The notes beneath the pieces were generated by a model, which saw only the letters and a program-made list of their open reading frames with translations, searched no databases and had not been told where the DNA came from. Made by a program: the position numbers and the translations under genes. A stretch of 64,000 bases of DNA from Patella vulgata. Lineage: Eukaryota; Mollusca; Gastropoda; Patellidae. Location: positions 79,270,559 to 79,334,558 of the forward strand of contig NC_065883.2 of assembly GCF_932274485.2 (NCBI RefSeq). The letters run 5' to 3'. Of the stretch, positions 11,396 through 22,580 are shown in pieces (position 1 is the stretch's first letter; each line of letters starts with the position of its first letter).

Positions 11396-12747
11396 AATTC
11401 TTCGTTTTTTTGGGGTTTTTTTTTTAAAGTTCATTAGAGTAACAGATTATATAATAAGGGGGGGGGGGGGCTTAACTGCATTTAAAAAAATGGATTCTTG
11501 GTTTACTACTATAAGGGAATACCCTGTCGTCCTTGTGTTGATAACAGACGGTTGTACATTCGACATACTTCAGCCATTTTAGTACTTCCATTTGGTAACA
11601 CCAGCACACAAATAATATACCTTTCAAACTGGGGTGTCGTTATTTGTCGAGATGGAGTTACTTTTACGTGGATAAACTTAACTGGACTTCGTCGTTCTGC
11701 AAAACTGCAGATATTTTAGTCTGAAGAGGCATTTTTCCCTATCTGAACATATGGTCATTCTGTTGCATGAGGCTATATTTATTATTAGATGATTATTTAC
11801 GCACATAGGGATGATCAAGACAATATGAGCTATATGGTTTGGAATAAGCTACCCCTTTTATTCACAACTTATATGAAACGGGTTAAACATTATTTGGAAA
11901 TTTCCCCTTCACCGACATTCATTGACAAATCTTTCCCTGTCTAATACCTTATACAATTACTTCCATTCCCCATAACGCGATACAGTTGATTTCCGGCTTT
12001 AAATTGAGGTTTCTAGATGGTTTATTATGAAACTTAAAAAATAGGCATGTATCATTTTCCTCGCCGCATTCACGACATATGGAATATGCACCTCGAACAT
12101 TTGAACTTTAATAAAAGTGCAATTATCGAAATGTATATATATGCCGTTACATTGTCTAGTACAAAACATATTTAAAATTCACGGTTCAAGTCAAACAACT
12201 CGGAAAATCACCGTTACAATTGATTAAACACTGAAGAGATTATTTAACAAACCATACTTCACGAGTAAATATCTTTCGAAAATAACTAAACATCATTATA
12301 AATCTATGTCAATAATGTTTAATCTCTCCAATGAAATGTTTTTATACTTGTTTGAAATAAAACAGTGGTATATACTTATGTGCATCTTACAGAGTTCCCT
12401 ATAAACTGCAGATATTTTATTATATCAGTCTGAACAGAGATTTTTCAGTCTGGACATATATATCATATAGTAATATTTTTGTCCAGTCACATATTTTATA
12501 TTCTCTGTGATTTTTAATGAATGCTTATCGTATCTATGCACAGATTGGTAAGATTTTTCCATGAACGTATGAATTTTGAAGCGTTGTTTTTTGTTTATTC
12601 ACTTACATTCATGGTTATTATATCGTGGAAACGTTATGCTTTATCCCTGTTATGTATATTTCCGGTAGATTATTATAAAATTGTAAAATTTCATATAAAA
12701 AACAAACTTGTAACTTTTATCTTTAACTTAAAGATACAGTATGTAAG

Positions 12748-13096
12748 ATTTCGATAAAGAGCTAGCCATTCTTGCTATAATAGTTCGACAATAGATAATG
12801 TAAAGTGAATAATTTGAAATTTTCATTCCAATTACTCTATTGCGAGAGAAGATATTAGCCTTTGAAGGTTTGACAAGACGTTGCAATAATTGCAGCCATT
12901 AAAATATGGCTGAACCGTTCTAATCTATTTAATATCTGAGAAATCCGAAGCAATCGAGAGTTGATTATGGCCTTGGATCAGTTAATTATGGCCTTGGATC
13001 AGTTAATTAATGTCTAATTAATAATTTAGAAAACATTTCAGGCCTAAAGGTTGTCCTGCAATAGGGAAATATAGCCCTTGCATAATGTATGTTTAA
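12748..13096 (-). mobile_element. Dispersed repeat R1, right-arm copy
   Basis: This is the inverted partner of 5,108-5,470. It shows the same 22-bp internal duplication near 12,964-13,010 and ends at CTTGCATAATGTATGTTTAA. Confidence 0.6.
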
Positions 13097-13389
13097 TGTC
13101 TACATCTACCATTTATGGAATATAAATTTGGTATTTCTATGTGATCAACATCTTTTTTCCATATCTTTAAAAAAAAATGTTGGTATTTCTATGTGATCAA
13201 TATCTTTTTTTCCATATCTACAAAAATTATTGTTAAAGTAGCTAAGTCTCTAACTCAATATCATCAAAATCTTCGACATTGAAAACACGAATTATTTGTC
13301 AATTCAAATCAGCATTGGTCTTGTGATCTTACAAGGAATAGATGAGCTTCTGATATCCAATATTCAAGACAAAAGAAACATTTTACCAT

Positions 13390-13410
13390 TGGTACACGAA
13401 TCGTGTACCA
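13390..13410. other. 21-bp perfect inverted repeat (possible protein-binding site)
   Basis: TGGTACACGA and its exact reverse complement flank a single central A. The left-arm counterpart (4,801-4,821) has one base change that breaks one pair. A symmetric 10-bp half-site is the size of a dimer-binding operator, but nothing shows what binds. Confidence 0.4.
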
Positions 13411-14344
13411 TAATGCGTTTCAGTGCCATTTGGCACAAGGGGCTCGAAGACCGAGGCTAGACATATTCCACAAGTCATGTCAATGCTATATTCTTATATG
13501 GAGAGCATGCGCAATAAATACCATCGGTTTAGACTGGAATAACCAGACGCTAAAGATCGTCATTCAATTGAGACTTTGGCGCATTTCGCCGAACATAACT
13601 GATTAGAAATTACGGTAAAAACAGAAACGATTGAATGTAAATCAGTTTATATACATTCACATTACCTTATTATATTCGTTGCGACCCATTTCTGTCAATT
13701 TCTAGGTCCCATAAATCTTAGCGATTTAGCTCCTTTAACGTTTTTTATAGTTACTGCTGATGTATTAATGTTATAGTAAATCAATGTCCGAATATAGGTA
13801 TTTCTTATTGCAACAAATTTCCCCCGTTTGATAAGCTAATCACAATTGACGTTTGGTGTGTGATTGATGCAATTTGAGAAAATTATTGATAAAACTGCTA
13901 TTTACTCTCAAAAATGACCAAGTATGAAATACAATAAAATGAACACATTGCATGTATAAACTAGGATGATAATTAACAATTAATTTATTTATTACAGGTT
14001 TTGGGAATATACGGTAACTCGAATGATTTAGTATTTTAGATAATATTATTCACAGGGATATTAACGCTCAGAAATTTGCTTCCTAAACATTTTTTTGTGT
14101 GGTTTTTATTTTCAAAATAATGGAATATTGAATGATTAAGTATTTTAGATAATATTTTTTCACGGGGATGCTTTAAAAAGCTCAAAATGAATATTACTCG
14201 AAACTAAACGATATAATAGTTGCACACGCGGCTATATCATTTACTTGTGATATTTCAAGAATATAATAAGTTACGTGTTTCGGGCTGAAAAGGGAGTTCA
14301 AATAGATAATGAAAATACATAAAGACAAAAAAAACAATGACACG

Positions 14345-14645
14345 AGTAACGGAGCGTTCTAATCACCAATTTTTGAGGAGAAAAAGAGTATGGTTGGTAT
14401 GCATATTTTTAAAAATAAACGACCGTGGAAGAAATATATACATTTTGTAATAAACAACATGAAAAGGTATTATTCGTGCTGGTTGTCTGTCTTTTCACCA
14501 TTACATGTGTACTGGAGCGTTCTAATCATCATTTTTGAGATAAAGGGGGGTAAGATTGGTATGCATAATTTAAAAAAACGACCGTAGGGGGGAATATATA
14601 CATTTTATAATACAACAACATAAAAAGATATTATTCGTGTTGATG
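14345..14645. repeat. Two-copy tandem duplication (~165-bp spacing) in right arm
   Basis: This mirrors 3,580-3,870. Two similar units share GGAGCGTTCTAATCA, TATGCATA and ACGACCGT words. The open frames across it carry no recognisable domain. Confidence 0.6.
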
Positions 14646-15778
14646 TTAAAGTCTGTGATGGGGTGTTGGGTGTTTGTGGGTGTGTGCGCATGTGAGGGGT
14701 GGGACCGGGGGGGGGGGGCAAATTTAAATGACATCTACTAGTTTTCAAAGGTTCCACAATTTGAAAATTTGTTTTGTCTAAAAATATTTTGGCAAGAAGT
14801 ATAAAATATTCCCCAAAATAAAAAAAAAAAGTATGAATTCTTTCTTTGAAACAATAAAAGTTCAAATAAATAAATGATTTCGACAATTGCAAACGAGAAT
14901 TTCTAAATTCGCCATTTCGTAAAACAGGGTTAGTTTATGGGGCCACCGTCTCATTTTAATCGAAGTGAACCCTGATGCAATTTACGATAGGTTATAAGAT
15001 GTAGCTCTCACTAATCCAGTGATTGTTCTAAGGACATCAAGATTTACGTTTTCAAGGTACAGGACCTTGGTTTTTGTAGTACACTCATTTCGGAGTACGT
15101 CCACGTAGTCGAATAATAGGCGACATTAAAGCCCAGTATATTGATTCTAGATATTTTAAACTTCTGACACAAATCAGTCCTTTTATAACGGAATAATTAG
15201 TATGAACAGCCCCATTACAATTACTAATTCTTAAGTTCTTTGCTATCAGTTAACCCAGCTCCAGCACAGCAAAGAGTGTTAAGAGTGCGGTTTAATTTTC
15301 TTGAGAAGGTAATAGTCCTTGTTTTGTGTGGATTAAAGTTGATTTTTCAACTTTTTGATTTTTTTTTTTTTTTGGGGGGGGGGGGGGGAGGTAATGTAAT
15401 TGCAGTATGTAAAGATGCGTTCAAGAGATTTCAATATTCAAAGAACAAAAACTACCCAGTGAAGATTCTTTTATTTTGATTTTGAATGAAAAGCCGTTAT
15501 ACTCTTCAAAAAAGTAGGGGATATTGCAATGAAAATACCTATGCAGTTGTGATATGATAAATAGTCATGGACATGCTCTAAGAGTATGTTCACAGATGAA
15601 GAACTTATCACCCCAACAGAACCACGGGGAGGAGGGGGTTTATTTTTAAATTTGACACTTCAAGGATGGGTTGATGAAAACTCTCGCCTGCTGGCTTATC
15701 CTATCCATGTTTGCTTTCCTATCGATTCTTGCATAAGATTTCCTGTTTATGGTATCTTTACTTTAGTGTACTACGTTT

Positions 15779-15961
15779 AATTTGATCGGGAGACGTGTTC
15801 GTCGGCGTCAACGTCAACCAACAACACGGCAAGAATTGGCCGTGGCACTGCAAGATGAGTGGGTCAGATTTCCCCAAATCGTGATTGGACGGTTCATTAG
15901 GAGCATGCCACGACGAATTGCTGAATGTCTGAGGATTGGTGGAGCAATTACTCGTTATTAA
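15779..15961 (+). pseudogene. Tc1/mariner transposase C-terminal relic (right arm)
   Basis: Sixty codons and a stop read GRRVRRRQRQ, then TTRQELAVALQDEW, then IRSMPRRIAECL and end in TRY. This is the hallmark C-terminus of Tc1-like transposases, just after the last catalytic residue region. Nothing upstream (15,586-15,778) reads as the rest of the protein, so only the tail survived. It marks an old DNA-transposon insertion that existed before the palindrome formed, because both arms share it. Confidence 0.8.
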
Positions 15962-16021
15962 GACAAAAATCAAAAATGTAAGGTTTCTCTAATTGGCAAC
16001 TGCGACGATTAGTGTTGGCTG

Positions 16022-16262
16022 CGCGAGTAACGTGAAAGGTAGCACGCTGTGATTGTCTAAATCTCCCAGCGTTAGTGAGCGTTTGGCGCGTACCTTTATC
16101 AAGTTGATAAAGATTCTAAGATAAAAACCCACGGAAAAAGACTTGGGAATGTAAAATTCGAGAATTTATTGGGCTTCGATATTTATGATAAATAATCAGT
16201 GATTAAAGACAACATCGTCTTGTATGTGCAATGAATTCTCGGTAATCTAGGGTTACCGCTTA
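16022..16262 (+). repeat. Dispersed ~240-bp repeat (R2), right-arm copy
   Basis: Words such as GCGTTAGTGAGCG, GATAAAAACC, GGAAAAAGAC and GATAAATAATCAG reappear in the same order and direction at 18,700-18,960 and inverted at about 1,960-2,200 in the left arm. No frame is open. It is probably a non-autonomous element of unknown class (R2 is a name used here). Confidence 0.6.
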
Positions 16263-16604
16263 TTTTATTGCTCAAATTGAATATGCGGCAGTTTTCCGTT
16301 TCATCTCTCTATTTCACCATTTATTTATTGATAATGGTTTAGTATATTTAGATTTAACTTGTGTTGAGTAAATGGTCTTTGCTTTTAATCTGATTCCGTC
16401 TTTTTATACATAAAAATTGAGATATATGTATATGTTAAATTTAACGTTAAATTTTGGTTGATATTGCCAGAAAACATTTATAATATACAGATAATACTAT
16501 TATCTGTGTAAATTCATGGTTGATTGCATCCATTGAGAAGTGTATGTTCACTTTGCCGTTACAACCATTCACAAGGGGGTCAGTCACGCGTGCCATATCG
16601 TCTG

Positions 16605-16765
16605 CTATCAAGGAGCCTCTATGTGGTTAAGTCGCCGGTTCGCTAGCCTGCAGGTCGCACGTTTAATCCCTGCATTGGCCGAATAACTTCGTCGCGATTG
16701 TCTGGCCTCGCCCTCGTCCGGCTACGACGAAAAACTGAGGCCCGTGTATATATTGGCGTACAAAC
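16605..16765 (+). mobile_element. SINE-I fragment (tRNA-like head) in right arm
   Basis: This is the inverted partner of 1,460-1,618. It has a tRNA-like head with CTAGCCTGCAGGTCG and CCCTGCATTGGCCG and a short body part. Box B has decayed and the 3' body and tail are missing. Confidence 0.65.
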
Positions 16766-17245
16766 CCTCCTTTCCGAAGCCTATCACATCCAGGGGGGTC
16801 GTTCCTCGCAAGTAAAATTATCTCAGGTGTGTGTGTGTGTGGGGGGGGGGGGGCTGGTAACTGAGTGGAAGGGGGAGGGGGTAACCAACCCCGGATAAAC
16901 AATCGCAATCCAATCAATGGTCGATCTTAACATTAGCCCTTAACGCTAGACCACGCACGACCTGACCTCAGCACGAACCCCGACGCGGCTGTCTATAAAG
17001 GGGCAACCCCCCCCCCACTCACCCCCCCCCCCCCCCAATAATCAATGCGTGACCTCCAGCTAACCTCGTAACAGAAGTCAAATGAGGTCAAAGGATAAAC
17101 AAGAGTTCATTATAACAATACCTATTCATCTATATTCATATCCCCATTGTTCGGATAACAATACCCTATTCAATCTATTGAATAGAACAAAGGCGTCAAC
17201 TCTCCTTGGTAAAAATATGGCCAGAAGGTCACAGATACTACTTCC

Positions 17246-17640
17246 ACTGTTCTAAACTTTATTAGGGGGGGGGGGGGTAAAATTAAAAAAAAAACATCTT
17301 ATAAAGAAATTTCAGATTATATGTTCAGAAGCAGCTGGAAAATATGTTTATTGTTTGCTACAAAATGTAAATTATTTCTTCTTGCACATTTGTATTTACA
17401 TACCTTGAAAAAATAACAAATTTGAAATAGTACTAACATGTATTAAATGAGGAGGGGAGGGGGTATTTGACGTCAAAATACGGGCCATAACACAAAAATA
17501 CAAGCTATCGGGATGCATACCATTAAAAAAGTCTGAATACATTTTTTCAAAATTGTAAAATATTGTGTAAAATATTCATATTTACATACCTTACAACCTA
17601 ATTTCTGAAAACAGACTACTTTCAATTTATTTTATTAAAT
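17246..17640. repeat. Outer, diverged continuation of the palindrome (right)
   Basis: Patchy inverted similarity to 490-989. The best block is about 17,593-17,635, with TTTCTGAAAACAGACTACTT-like text. It also contains a G14 run near 17,263 and a G-rich block near 17,455. No gene is seen. Confidence 0.45.
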
Positions 17641-17774
17641 CCTAGATCAGATTTACCAATATATATATATTCGAAATATATATATATTGCATGAATGAAG
17701 GGTGTAAAATGATATTTTCTCGGTTTTTGGAGAAATATACAAAATGCAATCGGGATTGACATGCCACCGAGAAT

Positions 17775-18090
17775 TGGTAGTCCTTGAGTGTAGTGCCGGA
17801 TGGAGGGCCTGACAAGGACAGCTGTCTAGTCGTTCGGATGGGACGAAAACCCGAGGTATCGTATATACACTGGAATGCACGTAAAATATCCCTTGGCAGT
17901 TTGAATTCGATGTAAGAGTAGACCATAGTGCCGCTGTCCGGGCAACATTTCTCTCATAGCACACTGTGTGGCGCACGGCCGTCTTCATTAGCCCAGTCGG
18001 AGCAGAACAGTAGGAAATGAAATGAAATAAAATGGGGTTTAACTTCCTACTTGTCTGCACCAACGGGTATAATGAAGACGGGGGTCTATC
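17775..18090 (+). mobile_element. SINE-I copy, 5'-truncated, with inverted SINE tail attached
   Basis: The plus-strand body runs from about 17,775 (GATGGAGGGCCTGACAAGGA) through GATCCC-like, GAATTCGAT and CCGCTGTCCGGGCAA words to the GTCTTCATTAGCCC end at about 18,000. It is joined to the start of an inverted copy (AAATGAAATGAAAT, GGGGTTTAACTTCCTAC, AATGAAGACGG). The junction of two oppositely oriented SINE 3' ends is a small fold-back. Confidence 0.75.
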
Positions 18091-18189
18091 TGGTCAATTT
18101 ACAATAGCAGCTATTACATGCATCATATGTTAATTCTTATCAGTAGTATAGTGGTATGTATTTTAGTTTGTATACCTGAACTCGCTTTC

Positions 18190-18525
18190 ATCAACGGGAG
18201 GATCAAGCTGGCTAAGTGGGTAAGAAGCCGGCTCGCTAGCCTGCAGGGCGGGTGTTCGATCCCTGCATTGGCCGAGAAAGTTTCATCCAGATTTTACGGC
18301 GTGGTTCCCACTTGTCAGTGATGCAGGACGGAGGGCCTGACAAGGACAGCTGTCTAGTTGTTCGGATGGCACAAAAAAAAACAAGTTCCCGTGACACATT
18401 GGCATGCACGTAAAAGATCCCTTGACAGTTGGAATTCGATATAAGAGTAGTGCCGCTGTCCGGGCAAAATTTCCCTCATAGCACCCCGTATGGCGCATGC
18501 CCGTCTTCATTAACCCAGGTCGGTA
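18190..18525 (+). mobile_element. SINE-I, nearly full-length reference copy
   Basis: This is the clearest tRNA-derived head in the window. Box A is TGGCTAAGTGGG at about 18,208 and box B is GTGTTCGATCCC at about 18,250, followed by CTGCATTGGCCGAG. The body follows in canonical order: GTGGTTCCCACTTGTCAGTG, GACGGAGGGCCTGACAAGG, TCGGATGGCAC, GCACGTAAAAGATCCC, GAATTCGATATAAGAG, CCGCTGTCCGGGCAAA, GTCTTCATTAACCC. Complete copies elsewhere end in (TTTCA)n. Such elements are transcribed by RNA polymerase III and mobilised by LINE proteins. Confidence 0.85.
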
Positions 18526-18699
18526 CTTTGATGTTGAATGGCATCTAATTTGAACCTTCTCATGATTTAAAGATACTTTCCCAGAAAAGTATTTATCGGG
18601 TGGCAATTTTGGTATAATCGAAAGTAGAAATATCCAATCTTACTAGAAAAATACTGGATTCCCTGAAAAACACTCATGAAGCGTATAACCCGACGATTA

Positions 18700-18960
18700 G
18701 GGATGTCTGCTCGAGTGACGTCAAAGCTTGCACGAGAAGATCCCGGCGTTAGTGAGCGCTTGTTGTATGTATTGATAAAATTGATGACGAAATTAAGCGT
18801 ACAACAGTATCTGAGATAAAAACCGCGGAAAAAGACGTGGGCAGTGGATAATCCGTGAATTTAATTAGGCGTCGATATTTGTGATAAATAATCAGCGACC
18901 AAAGACAGCATCGTCGTGTATATGAAATGAATTCTCCTCGGGCTTCACGAACATGTTGCT
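18700..18960 (+). repeat. Dispersed repeat R2, free copy
   Basis: A diverged third copy of the segment at 16,022-16,262, in the same orientation. It lies outside the palindrome, so the segment is a genomic repeat rather than unique palindrome DNA. Confidence 0.6.
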
Positions 18961-20100
18961 AGGTACTGTGACACGTGACACAAACATGACCCCTTTTAAT
19001 CGATTTTTTATAGCAGGGTTTCCTTCACAAATTCAATGTTTTGAAAATGATTTGAAGCAAAATTTGGATAGATTAATTAGTTTGAATATGTTTGTAGTCC
19101 AAATATATCATCAAATCACCTGGTTTGTTCGCGGGAAAGTAACTTTATATGGAACTATCTCCACTTTGATTTGGAGTTAGTCCACGAATGATACATAAAT
19201 TATTCTAGTTTTTGGTATATTTATATTATAATTCCGCCTTCAACCTGGATATGGAAATGTCATTTTGCATTTACAGATCCTCACAAGGAACACTTCAAAC
19301 CTGCAATTCCTACATTGTCTTATTCCAGTTCAATCAAATAACGCACTTCGAGGAATGTAAAGGTACACACACCCATACACAACTGTATGCATTTATTGTA
19401 TAGGAACAAATAACAGCTTGAAATGTAAAGTTGTAAGATTTGTTATTCACTACAGTATGGGGTTGTCCCTTTAATTCTATATTCACTTTTATAATGGCAT
19501 GATTGGACTTTAATTGATATTTATTGTATTAAGACAGATAAGAACAATATAATTAGTGTGCTATTTCTTTTTTAAACACGATCTATTCTATAAATATTTA
19601 TAAAGTACAATATATAATTACGGGATTTGACAACAAGCCGGAGTTACTATCAATTCATCTCCTGTTAGAAATTATTTACAGAAAATATAAATACATTGTT
19701 TAAAATTATAATCTTATATACTGGTATATAATTACTCTCAATTAATTAATCAAAATATTATATTAGATACAGTAAAACTGAGTTAATATCCTAATCAAAA
19801 TATTATATTAGATACAGTAAAACTGAGTTAATATCCAGAACAGATTTATTTGTGTAGATTGTTCTTCGTAGTCTATTTACGTTTCTATAATATAATATTG
19901 TTTATCCGATTTACGGAATTTTTCCAAGAACAACATGTTTTTACTTTTTACTCTCCAATGTATTACAAATTGTATCACAGCTTTCGTAATATCTGTTTCT
20001 TAGAAGTAAATATGAGCGATACCATAAATAGTGGTTCTTTACGTAGAAATCTGATAAAGATATGAATAACATCTGTAAAGAAACTAACACGTCATCGTTT
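18961..20100. other. Unique AT-rich sequence with a 45-bp tandem duplication
   Basis: No recognisable gene. At about 19,747-19,835 a 45-bp unit (TAATCAAAATATTATATTAG followed by ATACAGTAAAACTGAG) occurs twice without change. Short open frames here have no domain and no coding-like composition. Confidence 0.6.
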
Positions 20101-20101
20101 G

Positions 20102-20126
20102 CACGTGATCTTATCAGCTATAAAAA
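20102..20126 (+). promoter_or_regulatory. Core promoter: E-box plus TATA box
   Basis: CACGTG (20,102-20,107) and a GATA-type TTATCA precede a strong TATA box (CTATAAAAA, 20,118-20,126). Transcription would be expected to start about 30 bp downstream, near 20,150, giving a 5' leader of about 90 nt before the ATG at 20,239. Confidence 0.55.
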
Positions 20127-20238
20127 CAAGAGTCGCTGACATTAATATTAGTTTACAAGCAGAATAACTTTTGTTTAAAACAGACTCTCGACGTCTAACA
20201 TTTGAAAATACAAGTTCCAATATAACGCATCAGCCAGT

Positions 20239-20290
20239 ATGGATATGAAATTAACCGTTCTCGTTGTCTTGGCAACCTTGTGTGGTGTAG
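20239..20290 (+). CDS. First coding exon: signal peptide of a secreted protein
   Basis: ATG 20,239 opens 17 codons (MDMKLTVLVVLATLCGV) that form a classic signal-peptide core: one lysine, then a hydrophobic run. The exon ends in phase 1 at a strong donor, GTAAGTTGG. The TATA box 120 bp upstream supports it as a true first exon. The next exon is not certain. The F-type lectin exon at 36,241 begins in the matching phase, so it is a candidate partner. The intron would be about 16 kb and would cross the start of duplication unit A, so the link is only an inference. Confidence 0.55.
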
Positions 20291-20485
20291 GTAAGTTGGT
20301 ATTTTAAATTTATCTAATTAACTTTAAATGGAATGGATTTGGATTTCTGTTCAATCAAAAAGAAATTAAAGAGACTATATAGCCTTTCGTTGATTTTTGG
20401 TGATGTAATAATAATTTTTGATTTTACTATGTTGTTAAACTCGGCGTGTACAAATCAGATGGTTTTGAGAGAAATCTGCCTATCC

Positions 20486-20702
20486 ATAAAAATGAAATGA
20501 AATGTCATCGTGCTTTTCTGTACCAACGGGCTAATGGAGAAGGATACGTACGAAGTATTGTGTGGGGGTGGGGGTGCCCAGACAGCGATGCTAGGGCAAA
20601 ATCTTACGTCAAATTCCAACTGTCACCGGATCTTTTACGTGCTCATAAACGAACCATTGGTAGGTGGAATATAGGTACAACCACCGTTGTTAGGGCGTGA
20701 CG
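20486..20702 (-). mobile_element. Diverged SINE-I copy in intron
   Basis: AAATGAAATGAAATG tail words, GGGCTAATGGAGA, GGGCAAAATCTTACGTC, AATTCCAACTGTC and GATCTTTTACGTGC appear in SINE-I order on the minus strand. It is clearly older than the other copies. The 84-codon frame over it is a chance frame through the SINE. Confidence 0.65.
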
Positions 20703-21549
20703 TTAAACCAGTTCCTATTACTTGCAATGATTTCATGGATTAACAAAACAAGAGATCAGATTGAAAGTGAAAGTTCTTATATATAATAGCGTAGGCCTAT
20801 TGAAAATGTTCGCCAGGGCAGTAGAATTGTGTCTAGATGACTGAAATTAACTGGATGTTTTATAGTGTCTCGTCAACACGCGAGTTTTGCCCATTTGGAG
20901 CCTTACAACCTATATTTTCATTAAAGATGAGCGGGGCCACAACAGATCGTTTTCCAACTACACCGTCTCTCACCAGTAATACAATTTTAATAAATTTGAT
21001 TACCTTTTTTTTTTAAAAAAATCGGTTCATTTCGCAAGGACGAATAAAATAAACCGGGGGAAACGCCAATATTATAAGTTGTAAATGTTCCAAAAAAAAA
21101 GGACATTCCCGTAAATCATCCAAACATTAAAAGAAACTAAAAGCAGATTGGAGGAGGGGGGGGGGTAGGAATTAAACCGCCACTGCCCTGGTTAATCGAC
21201 ATCCCTATTTCGTCCAAATTCGGCATGAGGCATGTGAATTGTAACCTGCGATACCGTGCGACAGCTTCAAAAAACATATTTCCCGCGACAATTGCCTTAT
21301 TATTAAATTTCTCGCCACTCCGGACCCACCATTGTAGTAGGTCACAATCATTATTCTTCTTATGAGGCCCCTTCTAATCCTCTACCCTCAAAATCAAAGT
21401 GTGTTTTAAACATAGTTGAACAAATCCGAGAATGATGAAAGATGGTTAAGACTGCGTGGCGTGTGAGAAAGGTTTGTGACAGTACCAAAACTATTATAAG
21501 CTTACCCTCTCCACTTTGAGGCCCCCGACTTCAGTCTGCCAAGCATATA
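20703..21549. other. Intergenic or intronic sequence, nothing recognised
   Basis: AT-rich DNA with short homopolymers, including a G-run near 21,157. I see no exon, repeat family or RNA here. It lies just left of the duplication boundary. Confidence 0.5.
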
Positions 21550-21718
21550 ACAGGAAAATCCGGCACTGGACATTATAATTATTCAACATATCTGAGCAGA
21601 GCTTATAATAATACATAAATATATAAATAAATAAGATACACAAATAATAAACAATTCGGTGCTAAAAGTTCCCTCGTAGCCTGTTTCATAATGTCAATCA
21701 CAAAGAATAAAGCAATGA

Positions 21719-21822
21719 GAGAGAGAGAGAGAGTGAGAGAGAGAGAGAGAGAGGTAACGTCCACTCGACAGACACAAACTAGCCCATTTCGGGACCCTAC
21801 ATATTCAATTTTATTTGCAATT
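21719..21822 (-). mobile_element. SINE-II remnant, internally deleted
   Basis: SINE-II, as named here, reads on the minus strand: a tRNA-Leu/Ser-like head (TGGCCGAATGGTTAACG, later TTTCGATTCCCCGG), a body with AAACTAGGTCATTTCGGGAC in plus-strand notation, and a (CT)n tail. This copy keeps only the (GA)n tail and GTCCACTCGACAGACACAAA, then stops at CAATTTTATTT. Copy B retains about 88 bp more at this point, so A lost them, with ATTT at both breakpoints. Confidence 0.8.
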
Positions 21823-22329
21823 CTTTATATACTGTTACTTCCACATAGCTGTGTTTATATTTAGAACAGTGAGTTTATAGCCACAGTGGTGAGTTACGTG
21901 ATATATAACACACTGTTCATTAATTATTAAGTAACACTATAGGCCTAGACGTGTATAGTCATACGCTTCAATAAGTTTAATAGGATTATTTTTAGTTCAT
22001 CCCTCACTGATTTCTTTGTGATTTGGTTTAAAAATACAGGGCGTATGGATATGCAACTGGTTATTCCAAATTTAAAGCACCAGTGTCAAAATAAAAGTAA
22101 TACTTTGAGCAATCATTAAGAACTTTTATTTTTAAAATTCTGAAACAATATTATTCGAAAGGGTCTGTTCATTCAAACTTAATTTATGGACAATATAGCA
22201 ATAATGAGTCATTATAATATTTATTACAAGCTTTTAATTCGGATGACTTAATGACATTAAAATAGTGGGTTTTTTTTGTTTTGGGACTTTTGGGGGGGGG
22301 GCGCGGTCTGGTTTGGTGTGACGTTAAAT

Positions 22330-22580
22330 TATATTTTTAAAAGTGGAAGTAAGTCTAGGTTATCAAGCCCGACAGCCTTTTATAATACAAACCGTTAAAT
22401 ATACATATTTAATTTTTAAAATTCTAACAGTTTGGTTTAAGGTGTCGGCATGTTTGTCGAGCTACTCTGTGCGTAATGAGTCATTATAATTAGGCTATCA
22501 AGCCCGACAGCCTTTTATAATACAAACCGTTAAATATATATATTTAATTTTAAAAATTCTAACAGTTTGGTCGAGCTACT
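22330..22580. repeat. Two-copy tandem repeat (~150-bp spacing)
   Basis: AAGCCCGACAGCCTTTTATA followed by ATACAAACCGTTAAATATA and TTCTAACAGTTTGG occurs twice. In copy B (47,630-47,820) the gap between the two units is shorter by several tens of bases. The G-rich word near 22,290 is homopolymeric. Confidence 0.75.

Larger units (their letters stand above)
9335..17245. repeat. Right arm of giant palindrome
   Basis: This is the inverted partner of 990-8,666, slightly longer because it keeps the 124 bp lost on the left and has more minisatellite units. It carries the complete SANT gene. High identity ends abruptly near the words ATACTACT at about 17,245, paired with about 990. Differences seen by eye are single bases scattered at roughly one per hundred or fewer, plus homopolymer lengths. 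Stretches not listed separately (11,720-12,700, 13,620-15,200) show no convincing gene. Confidence 0.95.

Noticed and set aside
8830-17245. Viral (herpesvirus-like or Polinton-like) origin of the BIR gene and its long inverted repeats
   Set aside because: Mollusc viruses and large mobile elements can carry BIR genes and long inverted repeats, but no polymerase, capsid, integrase or other hallmark gene is visible, and the arms are filled with host-type repeats and a spliced SANT gene.
18199-18275. tRNA gene
   Set aside because: Box A and box B are present, but the cloverleaf stems do not close and the sequence continues into the SINE-I body; it is a SINE head.
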